Source: Marvinbryantia formatexigens (GTDB lineage Bacteria > Bacillota > Clostridia > Oscillospirales > Ruminococcaceae). From it: a DNA stretch of 64,000 nucleotides. Under the pieces are notes generated by a model. It saw only the letters and a program-made list of their open reading frames with translations. It did no database searches and had not been told where the DNA came from. Below are positions 25,005 to 34,681 of this stretch, piece by piece; the first letter of the stretch is position 1, and each line of letters opens with the position of its first letter. Location of the stretch: assembly GCA_021771035.1 (NCBI GenBank), contig JAETPU010000002.1, forward strand, positions 248,001 through 312,000. The letters run 5' to 3'. The position numbers and the translations under genes are program-made.

Positions 25005-26678
25005 ATGGCAAACTATACGATTGGTGTGGACTATGGAACCCTGTCCGGGCGAGTAGTCATTGTCAATACCGCCACCGGTGAGGAAGTGGCCGGAGCAGTG
25101 TATGAATATCCCCATGGGGTTATGGATACCGCCCTGCCGGATGGCACCAGGCTGGGGCAGGATTATGCCCTGCAGCATCCCCAGGACTATCTGGATGTGC
25201 TCACCAACGCCATCCCCCAGGCGCTGAGCGTCAGTGGGATCGATCCCCGGGATGTCATTGGAATTGGAACCGATTTTACAGCCTGCACCGTACTGCCGGT
25301 GAAGGCGGATTCCACACCGCTGTGTTTTCTGCCAGGGTATGAAAACAGGCCCCATGCCTATGTGAAGCTCTGGAAACACCATGCCGCCCAGGACAGGGCC
25401 AACGCCCTCAACGAAACGGCCCATGCCCGGGGAGAGGATTGGATCCAGCGGTACGGCGGGAAAATTTCCTCAGAGTGGGAGGTCCCCAAGGTTTGGGAAG
25501 TGCTCCGGGAGGATCCGCAGGTATATGAAGAGATGGACTGCTGGGTGGAGGCTGCGGACTGGATTGTATGGCGCCTCACCGGGGTTCAGAGCCGCAATGC
25601 CTGTACGGCGGGCTACAAGGCCATGTGGCACAAGCGGGACGGGTACCCCTCCCGGGAGTTCTATGAGGCGTTGGATCCTCGCCTTGGCAGCCTGATTTGT
25701 GAAAAATGCAGCTGTCCGGTTTCCCCCTTGGGCCAGCGCGCCGGCGGGCTGACCCCAGAGATGGCCCGGGCGCTGGGGCTCACCCCCGGCATTGCCGTGA
25801 GCGTGGGAAATGTGGATGCCCACGTGTGCGTCCCGGCGGTGAAAATTACCGGCCCCGGCAAGATGCTGGCAATTATGGGCACCTCTACCTGCCATATGCT
25901 CATGGGGGAGCGGGAGTGCAGCGTGCCCGGCATCTGCGGCGTGGTGGAGGACGGGATTCTGCCCGGATTGTACGGCTATGAGGCAGGGCAGTCCTGTGTG
26001 GGGGATCATTTCGCGTGGTTCATCGACAACTGCCTGCCCGCCGCTTATGCGGAGGAGGCCAAGGCGCAGGGAGTGGGAATCCATGCCTTCCTGCGTCAGA
26101 AGGCTCAGAAGCTCAAGGCTGGCGAGAGCGGGCTTGTGGCGCTGGACTGGTGGAACGGCAACCGCTCTGTTTTGGTGGATGTGGATCTCACCGGGATGCT
26201 GTTGGGCATGACCCTGCAAACCAAACCCGAGGAGATTTACCGGGCGCTCATCGAGGCCACCGCCTACGGAACCCGCCGGATTATCCAGTCCTTTGAGGAA
26301 AACGGCGTTCCGGTGGAGGAGTTCTATGCCTCCGGCGGAATTTCCCAAAAGGACCCCATGACCATGCAGATCTACGCAGATGTGCTGGGAAAACCGGTAA
26401 AGATTGCCGGGAGCACCCAGGGCCCGGCTTTGGGAAGCGCCATCTTTGCGGCTGTTGCCGCAGGCAGCGGGGCCGGGGGATACGATACCGTCCAGGATGC
26501 CGCCATGGCCATGGGCAAGCTCAAGGATGTGGTGTATCTGCCCGATCCTGAAAGTGCGGCGGTCTATGACCGGCTGTACGCGGAATACCAGCTGCTCCAT
26601 GATTATTTCGGACGGGGAGAAAATAATGTGATGAAGCGCCTGAAGGCTCTGAAAAAAGAGGTTCAGGAGAAAAAATAG
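25005..26678 (+). CDS. araB: Ribulokinase (FGGY family)
   Basis: Phosphorylates L-ribulose to L-ribulose-5-phosphate in arabinose use. The 557 residues show the FGGY start [24 protein letters not shown], the AraB-type [57 protein letters not shown], the phosphate loop IMGTSTCHM and the second FGGY signature [25 protein letters not shown]. Length fits AraB rather than shorter FGGY kinases. ATG 25005 is chosen after GGAAAGGAAGAATACA. araD follows; araA is not in the window. Confidence 0.93.
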   Translation: MANYTIGVDYGTLSGRVVIVNTATGEEVAGAVYEYPHGVMDTALPDGTRLGQDYALQHPQDYLDVLTNAIPQALSVSGIDPRDVIGIGTDFTACTVLPVKADSTPLCFLPGYENRPHAYVKLWKHHAAQDRANALNETAHARGEDWIQRYGGKISSEWEVPKVWEVLREDPQVYEEMDCWVEAADWIVWRLTGVQSRNACTAGYKAMWHKRDGYPSREFYEALDPRLGSLICEKCSCPVSPLGQRAGGLTPEMARALGLTPGIAVSVGNVDAHVCVPAVKITGPGKMLAIMGTSTCHMLMGERECSVPGICGVVEDGILPGLYGYEAGQSCVGDHFAWFIDNCLPAAYAEEAKAQGVGIHAFLRQKAQKLKAGESGLVALDWWNGNRSVLVDVDLTGMLLGMTLQTKPEEIYRALIEATAYGTRRIIQSFEENGVPVEEFYASGGISQKDPMTMQIYADVLGKPVKIAGSTQGPALGSAIFAAVAAGSGAGGYDTVQDAAMAMGKLKDVVYLPDPESAAVYDRLYAEYQLLHDYFGRGENNVMKRLKALKKEVQEKK

Positions 26679-26858
26679 AGGGCCCCGTCCTGTGGCGGGG
26701 TAAGATTTGCCGCAGGGTCCAGAGGGGCTTTATGCATCGGGTTGTAGGGAAGCCAGGGGAAGTAGCACAGGTATTGAAAAAACTGCCGGCGAAAAAATCT
26801 CCGGTAACCTGCTGATGCAATCTATCAAAAGAACATCCGGAAAGGAAGGAACCCATCT

Positions 26859-27557
26859 ATGCTCGAACAGCTCAGAGAACAGGTGTATGAGGCCAATCTT
26901 TTGCTGCCCAGGCACCAGCTTGTCACCTTTACCTGGGGCAATGTCTCGGGAATTGACCGCGAACAGGGCCTGGTGGTTATCAAGCCCTCCGGCGTGGAGT
27001 ATGAGAAGCTCACGCCGCAGGATTTGGTGGTGCTGGATCTGCAGGGCCGGGTGGTGGAGGGGGATCTCAATCCCTCCTCAGATACGCCCACCCATCTGGA
27101 ATTGTACCGCAGTTTTCCGCAGATTGGGGGAATTGTGCACACCCATTCCCGGTGGGCCACGATTTTTGCCCAGGCCAATCTGCCCATCATCCCCTATGGC
27201 ACCACCCAGGCGGATTATTTTGGGGGCGCGGTACCCTGTACCCGCCTGATGACACCTCAGGAGATTGCCGGGGACTACGAGCTTGAAACCGGCAAGGTGA
27301 TTGTGGAGACCTTCGGCCAGCTGGATCCCCAGGCCATTCCCGCCGTCCTGGTGGCGAACCATGGCCCATTCTGCTGGGGAAACGATGCCAAAGAGGCGGT
27401 TCACAATGCGGTGGTCCTGGAGGAAGTCGCCATGATGGCCTGGCACACCAGAATGCTGGGCGGCGGGCGAATGCAGCCTGAGCTTCTGGAAAAACACTTC
27501 AGCCGCAAGCATGGCGCGGGCGCCTATTACGGCCAGCCGGGCCGGCAGGACGGGTAA
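26859..27557 (+). CDS. araD: L-ribulose-5-phosphate 4-epimerase
   Basis: Converts L-ribulose-5-phosphate to D-xylulose-5-phosphate through a zinc-dependent retro-aldol step. The 232-residue class II aldolase fold shows [38 protein letters not shown], the zinc ligands in [14 protein letters not shown], the [18 protein letters not shown] region typical of AraD, and [11 protein letters not shown] 26859 follows GGAAAGGAACCCATCT. It lies 180 bases after araB, with a CCCCG/CGGGG hairpin between them, so partial transcription termination is possible. Confidence 0.95.
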   Translation: MLEQLREQVYEANLLLPRHQLVTFTWGNVSGIDREQGLVVIKPSGVEYEKLTPQDLVVLDLQGRVVEGDLNPSSDTPTHLELYRSFPQIGGIVHTHSRWATIFAQANLPIIPYGTTQADYFGGAVPCTRLMTPQEIAGDYELETGKVIVETFGQLDPQAIPAVLVANHGPFCWGNDAKEAVHNAVVLEEVAMMAWHTRMLGGGRMQPELLEKHFSRKHGAGAYYGQPGRQDG

Positions 27558-27624
27558 AAACCGGCCCTGTGCCCTTTGAAGCGGGCGGCAGGGCTGTTCT
27601 TTAGGAAAATGGAGGAAAACGCCT

Positions 27625-28272
27625 ATGACGGATCTTGTGATGCTGGGAGCCACCGGGCACCTGCGCAGCGTGGGGGACAGCCTGCTGGCCCAGGGGATCT
27701 ACCGGATGGCCCAGATTCTGGATGACAACACGCCCATCGGTACGGAAATGTGCGGCGGGGCGGTGACAGGCCGGTTTGACAGGCTGCCTGAGCTGTTCCG
27801 GCAGGGATACCGGTATGCCTTTGTGTCGGCGGGGAGTATCGGCAATTATGACGTGAAGCGTCGGCTGTATGAACAGGCGCTGGATTTGGGCTTCACGCTG
27901 GTGAATATTATCGATCCCACGGCGGCGGTGGCGCGCAACGCGGTGCTGGGGAAAAATGTGTTTATCGGAAAAAATGCGGTGGTCAACTCCTATGCGGTCA
28001 TTGAGGATATGGCCTGCATCAACACCGGGGCGATTGTGGAACACAACGGCGTGGTGGAGCAGTTTGCCACGGTGGCGCCGGGGTGTACCTTCTGCGGCGC
28101 GGTGCATGTGTGCCGGGGCGCCCATGTTGGAGCGGGCTCCACTGTATTGCAGGAGGTCACCATCGGTGAGCACGCCCTTGTCGGCGTGGGAAGCGTGGTG
28201 ACACGGGACATTCCGGCCGGAATGAAGGCCTATGGAGTTCCCTGCCGGGTGGTGGGCCCCAGCGGCTATTAA
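27625..28272 (+). CDS. NeuD/PglD-family sugar O-acetyltransferase-like hexapeptide protein
   Basis: A 215-residue acyltransferase-like protein. The N-terminal Rossmann-like part (LVMLGATGHLRSVGDSL, AQILDDN) binds the sugar nucleotide in NeuD/PglD; the C-terminal left-handed beta helix is seen as hexapeptide repeats VARNAVLGKNVFIGKNAVV, NTGAIVEHNGVVEQFATVAPG, HVGAGSTVLQEVTIGEHALVGVGSVV ending GVPCRVVG. The catalytic His in EHNG fits. Substrate unknown. It follows araD after a GGCCCTG/CAGGGCT hairpin, which is an odd partner for arabinose genes; it may belong to surface glycan synthesis. Confidence 0.88.
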   Translation: MTDLVMLGATGHLRSVGDSLLAQGIYRMAQILDDNTPIGTEMCGGAVTGRFDRLPELFRQGYRYAFVSAGSIGNYDVKRRLYEQALDLGFTLVNIIDPTAAVARNAVLGKNVFIGKNAVVNSYAVIEDMACINTGAIVEHNGVVEQFATVAPGCTFCGAVHVCRGAHVGAGSTVLQEVTIGEHALVGVGSVVTRDIPAGMKAYGVPCRVVGPSGY

Positions 28273-28314
28273 TCGGAAAAGCTGCTGTTATAAAAGGAAT
28301 TTTTTGTATTTTTA

Positions 28315-28343
28315 TTGTGGCAAAGGCCTAAAAATGGTATGAT
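28315..28343 (+). promoter_or_regulatory. Promoter of paaK
   Basis: TTGTGG (28315-28320), 17-base spacer, TATGAT (28338-28343), 70 bases before paaK. Confidence 0.6.
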
Positions 28344-28412
28344 AGAGGCAGAATGAAAGAGCCCGCAGGCACAGCGACTGAGCGGGCGGTCCAAGAAAGG
28401 AATGGAATACCC

Positions 28413-29714
28413 ATGGAAAACTATTACCAGCCCGAAATTGAGTGTGCCTCCAGAGAGCAGATTCGGGCCTGGCAGGATGAACGCCTTGTGAAAACGGTTC
28501 ATCATGTCTATGAGAACGTCCCCTATTACCGCAATTTGATGGATAAGCAGGGTGTGGCCCCTGAGGATATCCGCTCAGTGGACGATTTGCACAAGCTGCC
28601 GTTTCTCACCAAGGAGGATCTGCGGGAGGCCTATCCCTATGGGCTTTTGGCGGTTCCTCTGAGCGATGCGGTCCGCATTCAGTCCACCAGCGGAACCACC
28701 GGGCGGCGCGTTGTAGCCTTTTATACCCAGCATGATTTGGATCTGTGGGAGGACTGCTGCGCCAGAGCCATCATGGCGGCGGGCGGCACCAAGGAGGATG
28801 TGGTCCATGTCTGCTATGGATACGGCTTATTCACCGGCGGGCCCGGCCTCAACGGCGGCTCCCATAAGGTAGGGTGCCTGACCCTGCCCATGTCCTCCGG
28901 CAATACGGAGCGACAGATTCAGTTCATGTGCGATCTGGGCTCCACCATCCTGTGCTGCACGCCCTCCTATGCGGCTTATCTGGCGGAAAATATCTGTGAG
29001 CGCGGGTTGCAGGATCAAATCAAGCTGAAGGCCGGTATCTTCGGTGCAGAAGCCTGGAGCGAGGAAATGCGCCAGGATATTCAGAATAAACTGAACATCA
29101 AGGCCTATGATATCTATGGGCTCACGGAAATCTCCGGGCCCGGAGTATCCTTTGAATGCAGCGCGCAGACAGGAATGCACGTCAATGAGGATCATTTCAT
29201 TGCCGAAATTATCGATCCCGTCACCGGACAGGTGCTTCCGGATGGGGAAAAGGGCGAATTGGTATTCACCAGCATCACCAAGGAGGCCTTCCCGCTGCTG
29301 CGGTACCGCACCCGGGATATCTGTGTGCTGACCCGGGAAAAATGCTCCTGCGGGCGCACCCATGTGAAGATGTCCAAACCCATGGGCCGCAGCGACGATA
29401 TGCTCATTGTCAAAGGAGTCAACGTGTTCCCGTCCCAGATTGAGACAGTGCTGCTCAACAAGGGCTATCCGGCCAACTACCAGATTATCGTCAGCCGGGA
29501 AAATAACAGTGATCAGCTGGATGTCCAGGTGGAGATGACTTCTGAGATGTTCTCCGACTCCCTGGGCCAGATTGGCTCCCGGGAACGGGAACTGGTGGAT
29601 GCCATGAAGGCTATGCTGGGCATTTACGCCAAGGTCCATCTGGTGGCTCCCAAGAGCATTACCCGCAGCGAAGGCAAGGCTGTGCGGGTAATAGACAAGC
29701 GCAAGCTGTACTGA
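28413..29714 (+). CDS. paaK: Phenylacetate-CoA ligase
   Basis: Adenylate-forming enzyme activating phenylacetate or a related aryl acid to its CoA ester. The 433 residues show the phosphate loop QSTSGTTGRRVV near 89, YGYGLFTGGPGLNGG, CCTPSYAAYLAE, the A5 motif YDIYGLTEISGPGVSFEC, RTRDICVLTREKCSCGRTH with the Cys pair seen in PaaK, GRSDDMLIVKGVNVFPSQIE and the C-terminal Lys region SEGKAVRVIDKRKL. ATG 28413 lies after AAGAAAGGAATGG. In gut Clostridia such enzymes pair with ACT proteins in aromatic amino acid breakdown; an ACT gene follows here. Confidence 0.95.
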   Translation: MENYYQPEIECASREQIRAWQDERLVKTVHHVYENVPYYRNLMDKQGVAPEDIRSVDDLHKLPFLTKEDLREAYPYGLLAVPLSDAVRIQSTSGTTGRRVVAFYTQHDLDLWEDCCARAIMAAGGTKEDVVHVCYGYGLFTGGPGLNGGSHKVGCLTLPMSSGNTERQIQFMCDLGSTILCCTPSYAAYLAENICERGLQDQIKLKAGIFGAEAWSEEMRQDIQNKLNIKAYDIYGLTEISGPGVSFECSAQTGMHVNEDHFIAEIIDPVTGQVLPDGEKGELVFTSITKEAFPLLRYRTRDICVLTREKCSCGRTHVKMSKPMGRSDDMLIVKGVNVFPSQIETVLLNKGYPANYQIIVSRENNSDQLDVQVEMTSEMFSDSLGQIGSRERELVDAMKAMLGIYAKVHLVAPKSITRSEGKAVRVIDKRKLY

Positions 29715-29807
29715 GGCCAGCTGGGTTTCTGAGAGAACGAGGGTGTTTTCAAGGATGGCGGCTTTCGGTACTCTTTGAAAAAACAAACTGGAAAGAAGGG
29801 CTGAGCG

Positions 29808-30239
29808 ATGACCGTAAAGCAAATTTCAGTATTTGTGGAAAACAAGCCGGGACGGTTGGCGGAGTTTGCCGACCTTCTGCGCAAAAACCAAATTGATATG
29901 CGTGCGCTTTCCATTGCGGAGGCCAAGGATTTTGGAATTCTGCGAGTCATTGTGGATAATTCCTATGAAACCGCCTGCCTGCTCAAGGAATCGGGTTATG
30001 TTTTTTCCATTACCCCGGTGCTGGCGGTGGCAATCCCGGACGAGGCGGGCGGCCTGTGTGATATTCTGCATATCCTGCAGGAAAATGAGATCAATTTGGA
30101 ATACACCTATGCCTTCATCAGCCGTAAAAAGGATTTGGCCTACATGATTCTGCGGGTGCAGGACAATGATAAGGCCATTGAGGTTTTGGGCGAGCATGGT
30201 GTCCAGCTTATCGGACAGGACGATTTAACCGAATTTTAG
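29808..30239 (+). CDS. Tandem ACT-domain protein
   Basis: A 143-residue protein made of two ACT domains: VKQISVFVENKPGRLAEFADLLRKN at the start and AVAIPDEAGGLCDILHILQENEINLEYTYAF in the second half. ACT domains bind amino acids; no catalytic domain is attached. It follows paaK closely with AAGAAGGG before ATG 29808, the usual gene pair in Clostridia, so it may be an aromatic amino acid sensor for the ligase, by inference. Confidence 0.9.
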   Translation: MTVKQISVFVENKPGRLAEFADLLRKNQIDMRALSIAEAKDFGILRVIVDNSYETACLLKESGYVFSITPVLAVAIPDEAGGLCDILHILQENEINLEYTYAFISRKKDLAYMILRVQDNDKAIEVLGEHGVQLIGQDDLTEF

Positions 30240-30268
30240 CGGAATCAGCGACGGTTTTTTTCACTGGG

Positions 30269-30302
30269 AAAGCGGCTGCAGGAATTGCAGTCGCTTTTCT
30301 TG
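30269..30302 (+). terminator. Terminator of the paaK-ACT unit
   Basis: AAAGCGGCTGCA pairs with TGCAGTCGCTTT over 12 bp including one G-U, five-base loop, T-rich end. It overlaps the -35 of the next promoter. Confidence 0.8.
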
Positions 30303-30313
30303 TGCGATATAAT
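30285..30313 (+). promoter_or_regulatory. Promoter of argS
   Basis: TTGCAG (30285-30290), 17-base spacer, perfect TATAAT (30308-30313). The 255-base leader that follows contains a GCCATC/GATGGC hairpin but no T-box signature; its role is not recognised. Confidence 0.7.
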
Positions 30314-30575
30314 AGAGGGGTATATGATAATCCAAGTGCCGGTGTAGGCGCAAGTCATACGGATTTGTGTGCGTGGTATGTTCCGGTTTATGAATTATCG
30401 CCGGTGGCAGCCATCGCTGCTGAAGATGGCTGGCTAGCGTGAAGCCTGGAAGAACCGGGATGTTTGCAGGTTGGCAGGGCCCAATGCCCCAGCGATTCTC
30501 GGAACTGGTTGGCAATTAAAGCACAAGAATTTGGGAAACCTGAAAGAAATATGAATTATAGGGGACAGAAAAAGC

Positions 30576-32336
30576 ATGAAAACAATAACGGAACAGTTGC
30601 AGCAGGTAGTTTCTGCGGCTTTTGAGAGCTGCGGCTATGATGGGGCGTTGGGAACCGTCTCTGTATCGGACCGGCAGGATCTCTGCCAGTTTCAGTGCAA
30701 CGGCGCATTTGCCGGCGCCAAACAGTACCGCAAGGCGCCCTTGGTGATAGCCCAGGAGGTGGCTGCCGTCCTGCAGCAGAACCCCATTTTTGAGAAGGCC
30801 GAGGTATGCCGTCCGGGCTTTTTGAATTTGACTTTGACGGACGCCTGTTTTTTGGAGCACATCGGGGCGATTGCCTCGGATGAGCACCTGGGGATTCCCC
30901 AGGAAGGCCAGGGAAAAACCATCGTACTGGACTACGGCGGACCCAACCTGGCAAAGCCTCTGCACATCGGGCATCTGCGCTCCGCTATTATCGGCGAGGC
31001 GCTCAAACGCCTGGCCCGTGCCTGCGGCTACCGGGTGGTGAGCGATGTTCACCTGGGGGACTGGGGGCTGCAGATCGGGCTGGTGATTGCGGAGCTCTCG
31101 GAGCGCTATCCCCAGTGGCCCTGTTTCCAGGAGGGCTTTGATCCCCAGCGGGATGAGATTCCCACCCTGGATGCGGACACTCTCAATGAAATTTATCCCT
31201 TTGCCAGCAAAAAGAGCAAGGAGGATGAGCAGTTCAAAGCCAAGGCACAGCGAATCACAGCCCAGCTGCAAAGCCGGGATCCGGCCTACATTGCGCTGTG
31301 GCAGGCCATTTTGAAGGTGTCTGTGGCGGATCTCAAGAAAAACTATTCCAGGCTCAATGTGGACTTTGACCTTTGGTACGGCGAGAGCGATTCCGACGGC
31401 TATATCGACGAGCTGGTCGGGATCCTCCGAGATAAGGGGCTGATGTACCTGAGCGAGGGCGCCATGGTGGTGGATGTGGCCCAGGAAGATGACAAGGCGC
31501 CGGTTCCGCCGGTGATCATCAAGAAATCGGATAACTCCAACATCTATGCCACGACGGATTTGGCCACGATTCTACAGCGTCAAAAGGACTTTGCGCCGGA
31601 TAAGATCTGGTATGTGGTGGACAAACGCCAGGGACTGCATTTTACCCAGGTGTTCCGCTGTGCCCGCCGTGCCCAGCTGGTGCCGGATTCCACAGAGCTG
31701 CAGCTGTTGGGCATCGGCACTATGAACGGCAGCGACGGCAAGCCCTATAAGACCCGGGACGGTGGCGTGATGCGCCTGAGTGACTTGATTGACACGGTAA
31801 CGCAGTCCGCTCTGGAAAAAATCGAGGCTTCTCCCTTTGTGGATGGGGAGCATAAGGAGGAACTGGCTCAGCGGATTGGGGTAGCCGCCATCAAATTTGG
31901 AGATCTGATCAACCACTGGAGCCGGGATTACTGCTTCGATATGGAAAAGTTCCTCTCCTTTGAGGGAAAAACCGGAACCTATCTGTTGTATATGGTGACC
32001 AGAATCAATTCGATCCTTCGCAAGGCGGGGCTCTCCCAGGATGCGCCGGTGAAGATAGAGGCGATATACGGCCAGGAGGAACGGGATTTGCTGTTCCAGA
32101 TTCTGACCACCTCCGAGGCCTTCCGGCACGCGATCCGGGAAAAGGCTCCCAATTATGTGTGCGACAACGCCTATCAGCTGGCCTGCGCCTTCTCCAGATT
32201 TTATAACACCAGCCGGATTATTGACGAGGCGGATCCTCAGAAGCGCTCCACCTGGCTGTCTCTGGCTATTCTTACCCGCAGGCTGTTGCTGGAGCATTTG
32301 GATGTGCTGGGTATTCAGGCTGTGGAAAGTATGTGA
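30576..32336 (+). CDS. argS: Arginyl-tRNA synthetase
   Basis: Class I synthetase charging tRNA-Arg. Of 586 residues, about 1-95 form the ArgRS-specific N-terminal Add-1 domain, the HIGH motif is KPLHIGHLRSAIIGE near 127, followed by VVSDVHLGDWGLQIG, the DKRQGLHFTQVF region, GTMNGSDGKPYKTRDGGVMRLSDL, where ArgRS lacks a canonical KMSKS, and the DALR anticodon-binding domain from about 460 with AFSRFYNTSRI. ATG 30576 has only a weak GGGGACAG site. Terminator is about 200 bases downstream. Confidence 0.97.
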   Translation: MKTITEQLQQVVSAAFESCGYDGALGTVSVSDRQDLCQFQCNGAFAGAKQYRKAPLVIAQEVAAVLQQNPIFEKAEVCRPGFLNLTLTDACFLEHIGAIASDEHLGIPQEGQGKTIVLDYGGPNLAKPLHIGHLRSAIIGEALKRLARACGYRVVSDVHLGDWGLQIGLVIAELSERYPQWPCFQEGFDPQRDEIPTLDADTLNEIYPFASKKSKEDEQFKAKAQRITAQLQSRDPAYIALWQAILKVSVADLKKNYSRLNVDFDLWYGESDSDGYIDELVGILRDKGLMYLSEGAMVVDVAQEDDKAPVPPVIIKKSDNSNIYATTDLATILQRQKDFAPDKIWYVVDKRQGLHFTQVFRCARRAQLVPDSTELQLLGIGTMNGSDGKPYKTRDGGVMRLSDLIDTVTQSALEKIEASPFVDGEHKEELAQRIGVAAIKFGDLINHWSRDYCFDMEKFLSFEGKTGTYLLYMVTRINSILRKAGLSQDAPVKIEAIYGQEERDLLFQILTTSEAFRHAIREKAPNYVCDNAYQLACAFSRFYNTSRIIDEADPQKRSTWLSLAILTRRLLLEHLDVLGIQAVESM

Positions 32337-32898
32337 TAAAAGCAGTTTATCAGCCATAACGTACCGGTCACGCATCGGCCGAAAGGCGGCTGCGGCCCGC
32401 AATGCGGGAAGCTGCGCTCTTGGTGAACCATGGTTTCGCTGCAACAGGTTCGCTTCAGAAAACCTCGTTTGCCGATAAACCTTATTTTATGGGGTTCGCT
32501 GGACTTAATGCTCCACTAGGCGATCAGGTATCAAAAAAATCCTTCGGCCGTTTTTGGCCGAAGGATTTTTTTGGCGTGAGGGAACTTAACTGAAAATGCA
32601 GTTTGCCGGTGGAAGGGCCGGATTTACGGACAAGCTCCTCAGAATACCACAATGGGCTTCGTGAGACTTCCTGCCTCATTGATAGTCCCCACAGGGTGGC
32701 CATGGACTCTCGGAGACAATGGAATTCTTATCCGGCTGCCTGCGGCTTCCTGTGCGTGCTGCCAGAGGATCGAGCCTGTCAGGCAATTGGGAAACCGGCG
32801 TTTCGAAGGCTGGTTTCAGCCGCTCTTACCGGGATAACGGGGAACTGCGGCTTGTTCCAGGCAAGTGCGGCCGTTAGAAAAAACTATCGACCTTCGGC
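32337..32898. other. Non-coding stretch after argS with terminator
   Basis: About 560 bases with no supported gene. The only clear element is the terminator at 32533-32572. Confidence 0.4.
32533..32572. terminator. Perfect terminator hairpin downstream of argS
   Basis: AAAAAAATCCTTCGGCC/GGCCGAAGGATTTTTTT, a 17-bp perfect inverted repeat with a six-base loop, active in either direction. Confidence 0.92.
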
Positions 32899-33102
32899 CT
32901 ACTGGGGGATGGAATCGGAAGGGGTCTGGATGGGGCGGGACTCTGGGACATCCTGGTGCGCATAGAACTCCGCTATCATCATGAGTTCTCCAAGCGTTGT
33001 AATATGTGCCGAGGATTGAGTGATTTTATTCTGAATTAAGGGCGAAAGGGAGTCAAAGTATTCCCGCAGTGTGCGGTCGGCGATATCGATGGGATCGGAC
33101 AT
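32899..33102 (-). CDS. Small conserved-looking protein of unknown function
   Basis: A 67-residue acidic helical protein (SDPIDIADRTLREYFDSLSPLIQNKITQ) with no recognised family, signal or membrane segment. It is judged real because a good GGAGG lies eight bases before the ATG and codon use looks normal. It lies downstream of the NrdD-tail-like gene on the same strand, but a terminator separates them. Function not assigned. Confidence 0.6.
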   Translation of the reverse strand: MSDPIDIADRTLREYFDSLSPLIQNKITQSSAHITTLGELMMIAEFYAHQDVPESRPIQTPSDSIPQ

Positions 33103-33183
33103 GGTGGAGCCTCCTTTCAGGTTCGGATTGTGTAATCATTCGTTTTATGAAAGCTGTGAAAGCAGATTTTCGGGATGAGATGC

Positions 33184-33224
33184 AAAAAAGCGCAACCTGG
33201 GAAAATCCTTTTCCTAGGTTGCGC
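33184..33224 (-). terminator. Terminator of the 33293-33589 gene
   Basis: GCGCAACCT/AGGTTGCGC stem extended by GGAAAA/TTTTCC, followed on the minus strand by six T. Confidence 0.88.
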
Positions 33225-33292
33225 AGGAGAATTCGGTTTATACCATCGTTTTTTGGCAATGAGGCCGGAAAGATGGGACGCCGCCGCTTTTT

Positions 33293-33589
33293 TTAGATAC
33301 GCTCAGGTTCGAAAGAGGTACCCACACCGTGCTTGACCCGATCGCGCTCTTCGGCACGTTTGGCGTTGTTGAAACGGTCCGTAGTCCCAACCAGGTAGCC
33401 GGTAATACGACGGATACGCTCAAAGGGAATGGGCTGCATCTGGTAACTCAGATTCACAAAGTCGCCATCCACCTGAATCGTCATGCTGCGAAGCTGCTGA
33501 TGTGGGTTCTTTTCATGGACGTAGTCCACGTAGGCTTTGATTTCGGATTCGGAAAGCGTTCCGCCTGTGACAATAATATTATCTCTCAT
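33293..33589 (-). CDS. Small protein resembling the C-terminal tail of anaerobic ribonucleotide reductase
   Basis: A 98-residue protein. The C-terminal part RITGYLVGTTDRFNNAKRAEERDRVKHG resembles the end of class III ribonucleotide reductases (RxxGY...NxxKxAExxxRxxH), but the enzyme body, zinc cysteines and glycyl radical site are absent. The N-terminal part (VTGGTLSESEIKAYVDYVHEKNP) is not recognised. It has a promoter and a terminator of its own, so it is an independent gene rather than a fragment. A regulatory or NrdD-related function is inference only; no nrdD or nrdG is nearby. Confidence 0.6.
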   Translation of the reverse strand: MRDNIIVTGGTLSESEIKAYVDYVHEKNPHQQLRSMTIQVDGDFVNLSYQMQPIPFERIRRITGYLVGTTDRFNNAKRAEERDRVKHGVGTSFEPERI

Positions 33590-33622
33590 TGTATACCAAC
33601 TCCGTATAGTTTATTTTTCTAT

Positions 33623-33651
33623 ACTATAACATAAATGAGGGGGAAACACAA
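33623..33651 (-). promoter_or_regulatory. Promoter of the 33293-33589 gene
   Basis: Minus strand TTGTGT (33651-33646), 17-base spacer, TATAGT (33628-33623). A GTATAG/CTATAC inverted repeat at about 33604-33624 lies just downstream. Confidence 0.6.
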
Positions 33652-34681
33652 GAGGTTGCTGCCAAAAATTATATAGCGTCCTGAATGAATTCCGGCAGAG
33701 GATTCGATCCTGTTTTTTGTGGCCCAGGTAAGGAATTTTCCGCTTTTCTACGGATGCAATTCGCATTCAGCCCCGTTTGGCGAACGCAATACGATTGTTT
33801 TTGCTCCATAGGTATGACGGCCCGGCGATTTTCCTTTCTGTATTTTTGAAGATAACCGGCTTCCGTGCCCACCCGGATTACCGCAAGGATACGACGGAAG
33901 GGGTTTTATATGCAAATGCTCGCGGCAGTACCCATTGCGGATTCCCCGGTATCCCGGGTTACTATAGGATGAAATAGTTGCGGCATCGGTTCACGGCAAT
34001 TTACAAAGTATCGGGAAAAGGATTCAAATGCTGATTTGGAATTCAGAAAATTGGAAGATTATTTATTCTTAGAAATGCTTCATTTCTAAACAGAAATAGG
34101 ACGGTGCAAGAAAAAAAGGGATCAATACGACTTCCATTAGATTAAAAAAAGAGAATGATTAGTGAAAAAAAGAAATTCTATAATATAAAATATTGTTTTT
34201 TTATTATAAAATTCAGTTTTGCTTTTCTGAAAAAAGCAGCTTACATTTGAATGATATATGCTAAAATTATAATATTGCCCATAAGAATCTTTGAATTTGA
34301 GAGAAATCAATAGTGAAAATAAACAAAATATCAGAAGCTTTTTTTGAATCAAAAGACACTCAAAATTATTGAATTCAGTGGCAAAAATCATTATAATATA
34401 ACAAAGTGATACAGATTCCATGAAAACATATCTGGGAAAAGAATTTTTTTATTACTTTTGCACCGGAACGGTTTTGTTGGTTCTGGGGCAGGAGGAGCAG
34501 ACAGGGAAAGTTCATATCCAGGTAGGTTGTGGAATATAATCACAGGAGCAGGAATTTTGTTTTGAGCGGCCGTTTGCCGTGACAATCATTTTGGGAATGA
34601 CTGTGAGGGCAAGCGAAGAGCAGGCCGGCAAAACGGCATGTTAACAGAATTCGAAATGATTCAATTAATTGGAGGTAACTA
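33652..34681. other. 1-kb non-coding stretch with an AT-rich core
   Basis: No supported gene. From about 34040 to 34440 the sequence turns strongly AT-rich, unlike its surroundings. A 94-codon open frame on the minus strand there has no ribosome site and low-complexity content. Confidence 0.5.

Noticed and set aside
30314-30575. T-box riboswitch before argS
   Set aside because: No T-box sequence; only ordinary hairpins seen.
34137-34421. 94-codon minus-strand open frame in the AT-rich stretch
   Set aside because: Composition explains the Phe/Ile/Lys content; no ribosome site.
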